DNA from: Chloroflexota bacterium
GTDB taxonomy: Bacteria > Chloroflexota > Dehalococcoidia > Tepidiformales > Tepidiformaceae
Assembly: GCA_021823905.1 (NCBI GenBank)
Contig: JAKALX010000217.1
Coordinates: 1-6,435, forward strand
Direction: 5' to 3'
Length of the DNA stretch: 6,435 nt
The notes under the pieces are model-generated. The model ran no database searches and was not told where the DNA came from. It saw only the letters and a list, made by a program, of their open reading frames with translations. Each line of letters begins with the position of its first letter. The first letter of the stretch is position 1. Below, in pieces: positions 5,429 through 6,435 of this stretch. A program made the translations under genes and the position numbers.

Positions 5429-6435
5429 TTGGCAGGAATCGGGATCACGCTACAGGACGCGCGGATTCGGCGGGGGCTCACGATCGAGCAGGCGGCGGCC
5501 GACACGCGTATCTCCGCGCGCTTTCTCGAGGCGCTCGAAGGCGAGCGGTTCGGCGAGCTGCCAGCCCCGGTTTACGTGCGCGGCTTCCTACGCTCCTACG
5601 CGAACTACCTGAAGATCGACGCCCAGCCGCTACTGGACGGGCTTCGCTTGAGCGATTCCCCGATCCCCGGACCGGACGGGTTCGTCGGCGGCCCACGCCA
5701 GGCGCCACAGCGCGGGAGCCAGGCGGGACGCAGCGGCGACCCGTTCCGAAGGCAGCCCCCGCCTCCACCCCTGCCACCGCCGCCGGCGGCCGTGCTGGCA
5801 GACGACCAACCCGAGGAAGTGCCGGACGATCGCCCGGTGGTCGGCGCACGGCGAGCTGGTCCGCCGCCCGTGGCGGGCGAACCTCCGGCTGTCGGGCGGC
5901 GGCGCGAACCGGCGTATGTGCAGCCTCCGCTCGAAGCCGAGGCGGGGGAACCGTTCGGAGACTACGAGGACGAAGCCGCATACGCGCCCGCGGAGGAAAC
6001 CTATCGGCCGCGGAGAGTGGCGGGTGTTTTGCTGGAGCGGCCGGACACGGGGCGGGACGCGGCGATGCCGGCGCGGGTTGTGGGTCTTGTCGCGGTCGGC
6101 GTGGTCGTGGTGCTGATCGCGCTCGCGGCGGCGGTGCTACTCACACGGAACAGCGGCGACAAGAACGCGGCGGCCACGACGGGCAGCCCGACGGCGCTGA
6201 CGTCGTTTTCGACGGTTGTGGCGGTTGGATCGCCAGCCGCCTCGCGAACGCCGGCCAGCCCGTCGCCCTCGGCCAGCGCGACTTCGAGCCCAAGCCCGAC
6301 GGCGAGCGTCAGCCCGAGCCCCACGGGCGCGGTCTCGGCGACCGCGACAGCCGTGCCAACGCAGGCGGGAGCGGCGCCGACGCAGGCGCCGACAGAGACG
6401 CCAACGCCCACGCCGACCACGGCGCCGACCCCGAC
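5429..6435 (+). CDS. RodZ-like helix-turn-helix membrane protein (3' end beyond window)
   Basis: The frame is open from the TTG at 5429 to the right edge, 335 codons, and runs out of the window. Residues 7-70 form a HTH_25-type domain: GITLQDARIRRGLTIEQAAA (5-24), then ISARFLEALEGERFGELP (28-45) and VRGFLRSYANYLKID (50-64), the signature of RodZ, the cytoskeletal protein that links MreB to cell-wall growth. A long cytoplasmic linker (80-213) follows, with a nine-residue Pro/Leu run (110-119) and many Arg and acidic residues. One membrane helix lies at about 215-238 (VVGLVAVGVVVVLIALAAAV), then an outside Ser/Thr/Pro/Ala-rich region that continues to the edge. The start must be TTG, because an in-frame TGA lies at 5378-5380 and no other standard start codon follows it; AGGGGT 5 nt before is a weak Shine-Dalgarno. 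It may instead be a general HTH regulator with a membrane tail. Confidence 0.8.
   Translation, partial: MAGIGITLQDARIRRGLTIEQAAADTRISARFLEALEGERFGELPAPVYVRGFLRSYANYLKIDAQPLLDGLRLSDSPIPGPDGFVGGPRQAPQRGSQAGRSGDPFRRQPPPPPLPPPPAAVLADDQPEEVPDDRPVVGARRAGPPPVAGEPPAVGRRREPAYVQPPLEAEAGEPFGDYEDEAAYAPAEETYRPRRVAGVLLERPDTGRDAAMPARVVGLVAVGVVVVLIALAAAVLLTRNSGDKNAAATTGSPTALTSFSTVVAVGSPAASRTPASPSPSASATSSPSPTASVSPSPTGAVSATATAVPTQAGAAPTQAPTETPTPTPTTAPTP
6176..6435 (+). repeat. Low-complexity Thr/Pro/Ser/Ala coding stretch
   Basis: The outside part of the RodZ-like protein is encoded by imperfect short repeats rich in ACG, CCG, AGC and GCG codons, giving runs such as ASPSPSASATSSPSPTASVS and TETPTPTPTTAPTP. 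It is a flexible, wall-spanning or glycosylation-prone stalk. Such repeats change length easily between strains and are prone to assembly error. Confidence 0.75.

Noticed and set aside
6001..6420. Minus-strand frame with Val-Gly repeats (VGVGVGVSVG)
   Set aside because: This is the antisense reading of the Thr/Pro repeat codons of the RodZ-like gene, not an elastin-like protein.

Overview
High-GC bacterial DNA, mostly housekeeping or accessory metabolic genes packed tightly on both strands. A split (two-subunit) transketolase, a membrane-spanning RodZ-like helix-turn-helix protein ending in a Thr/Pro/Ser tail, a small YCII protein and apparently leaderless gene starts together suggest a Chloroflexota-like organism. 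This is an inference from style, not a proven placement; a high-GC actinobacterium or a relative is the main alternative.

Layout. Positions 1-1028 (minus strand) hold the two halves of a transketolase, N-terminal subunit then C-terminal subunit, joined by a GTGA start/stop overlap; the second is cut by the window edge. Positions 1152-3558 (minus strand) form an apparent three-gene run: a membrane-anchored alpha/alpha-toroid protein, a MarC-like membrane protein that overlaps it by ATGA, and an uncharacterised protein with an Ada-like Cys pair 8 bp further on. A divergent 96-bp gap leads to a plus-strand pair: a membrane-anchored YceI-domain protein and a uracil-DNA-glycosylase-superfamily protein. 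The glycosylase gene converges on, and overlaps by 40 bp, a minus-strand YCII-domain gene. Divergent from that, a RodZ-like gene starts with TTG at 5429 and runs off the right edge.

How the genes work together. The transketolase halves make one enzyme of the non-oxidative pentose phosphate pathway. The toroid and MarC-like genes are translationally coupled and both products sit at the membrane, but their shared role is unknown. The other genes are single-function neighbours.

I see no defence system, CRISPR array, mobile element, tRNA or rRNA. The most interesting signals are: (i) a TANNNT-like box 6-7 nt before four separate start codons, the layout of leaderless mRNAs; (ii) a glycosylase whose motif A mixes family 4 and family 5 features; (iii) a YCII gene with no conventional start codon where homology predicts one. 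I do not see convincing evidence of a new multi-gene system.
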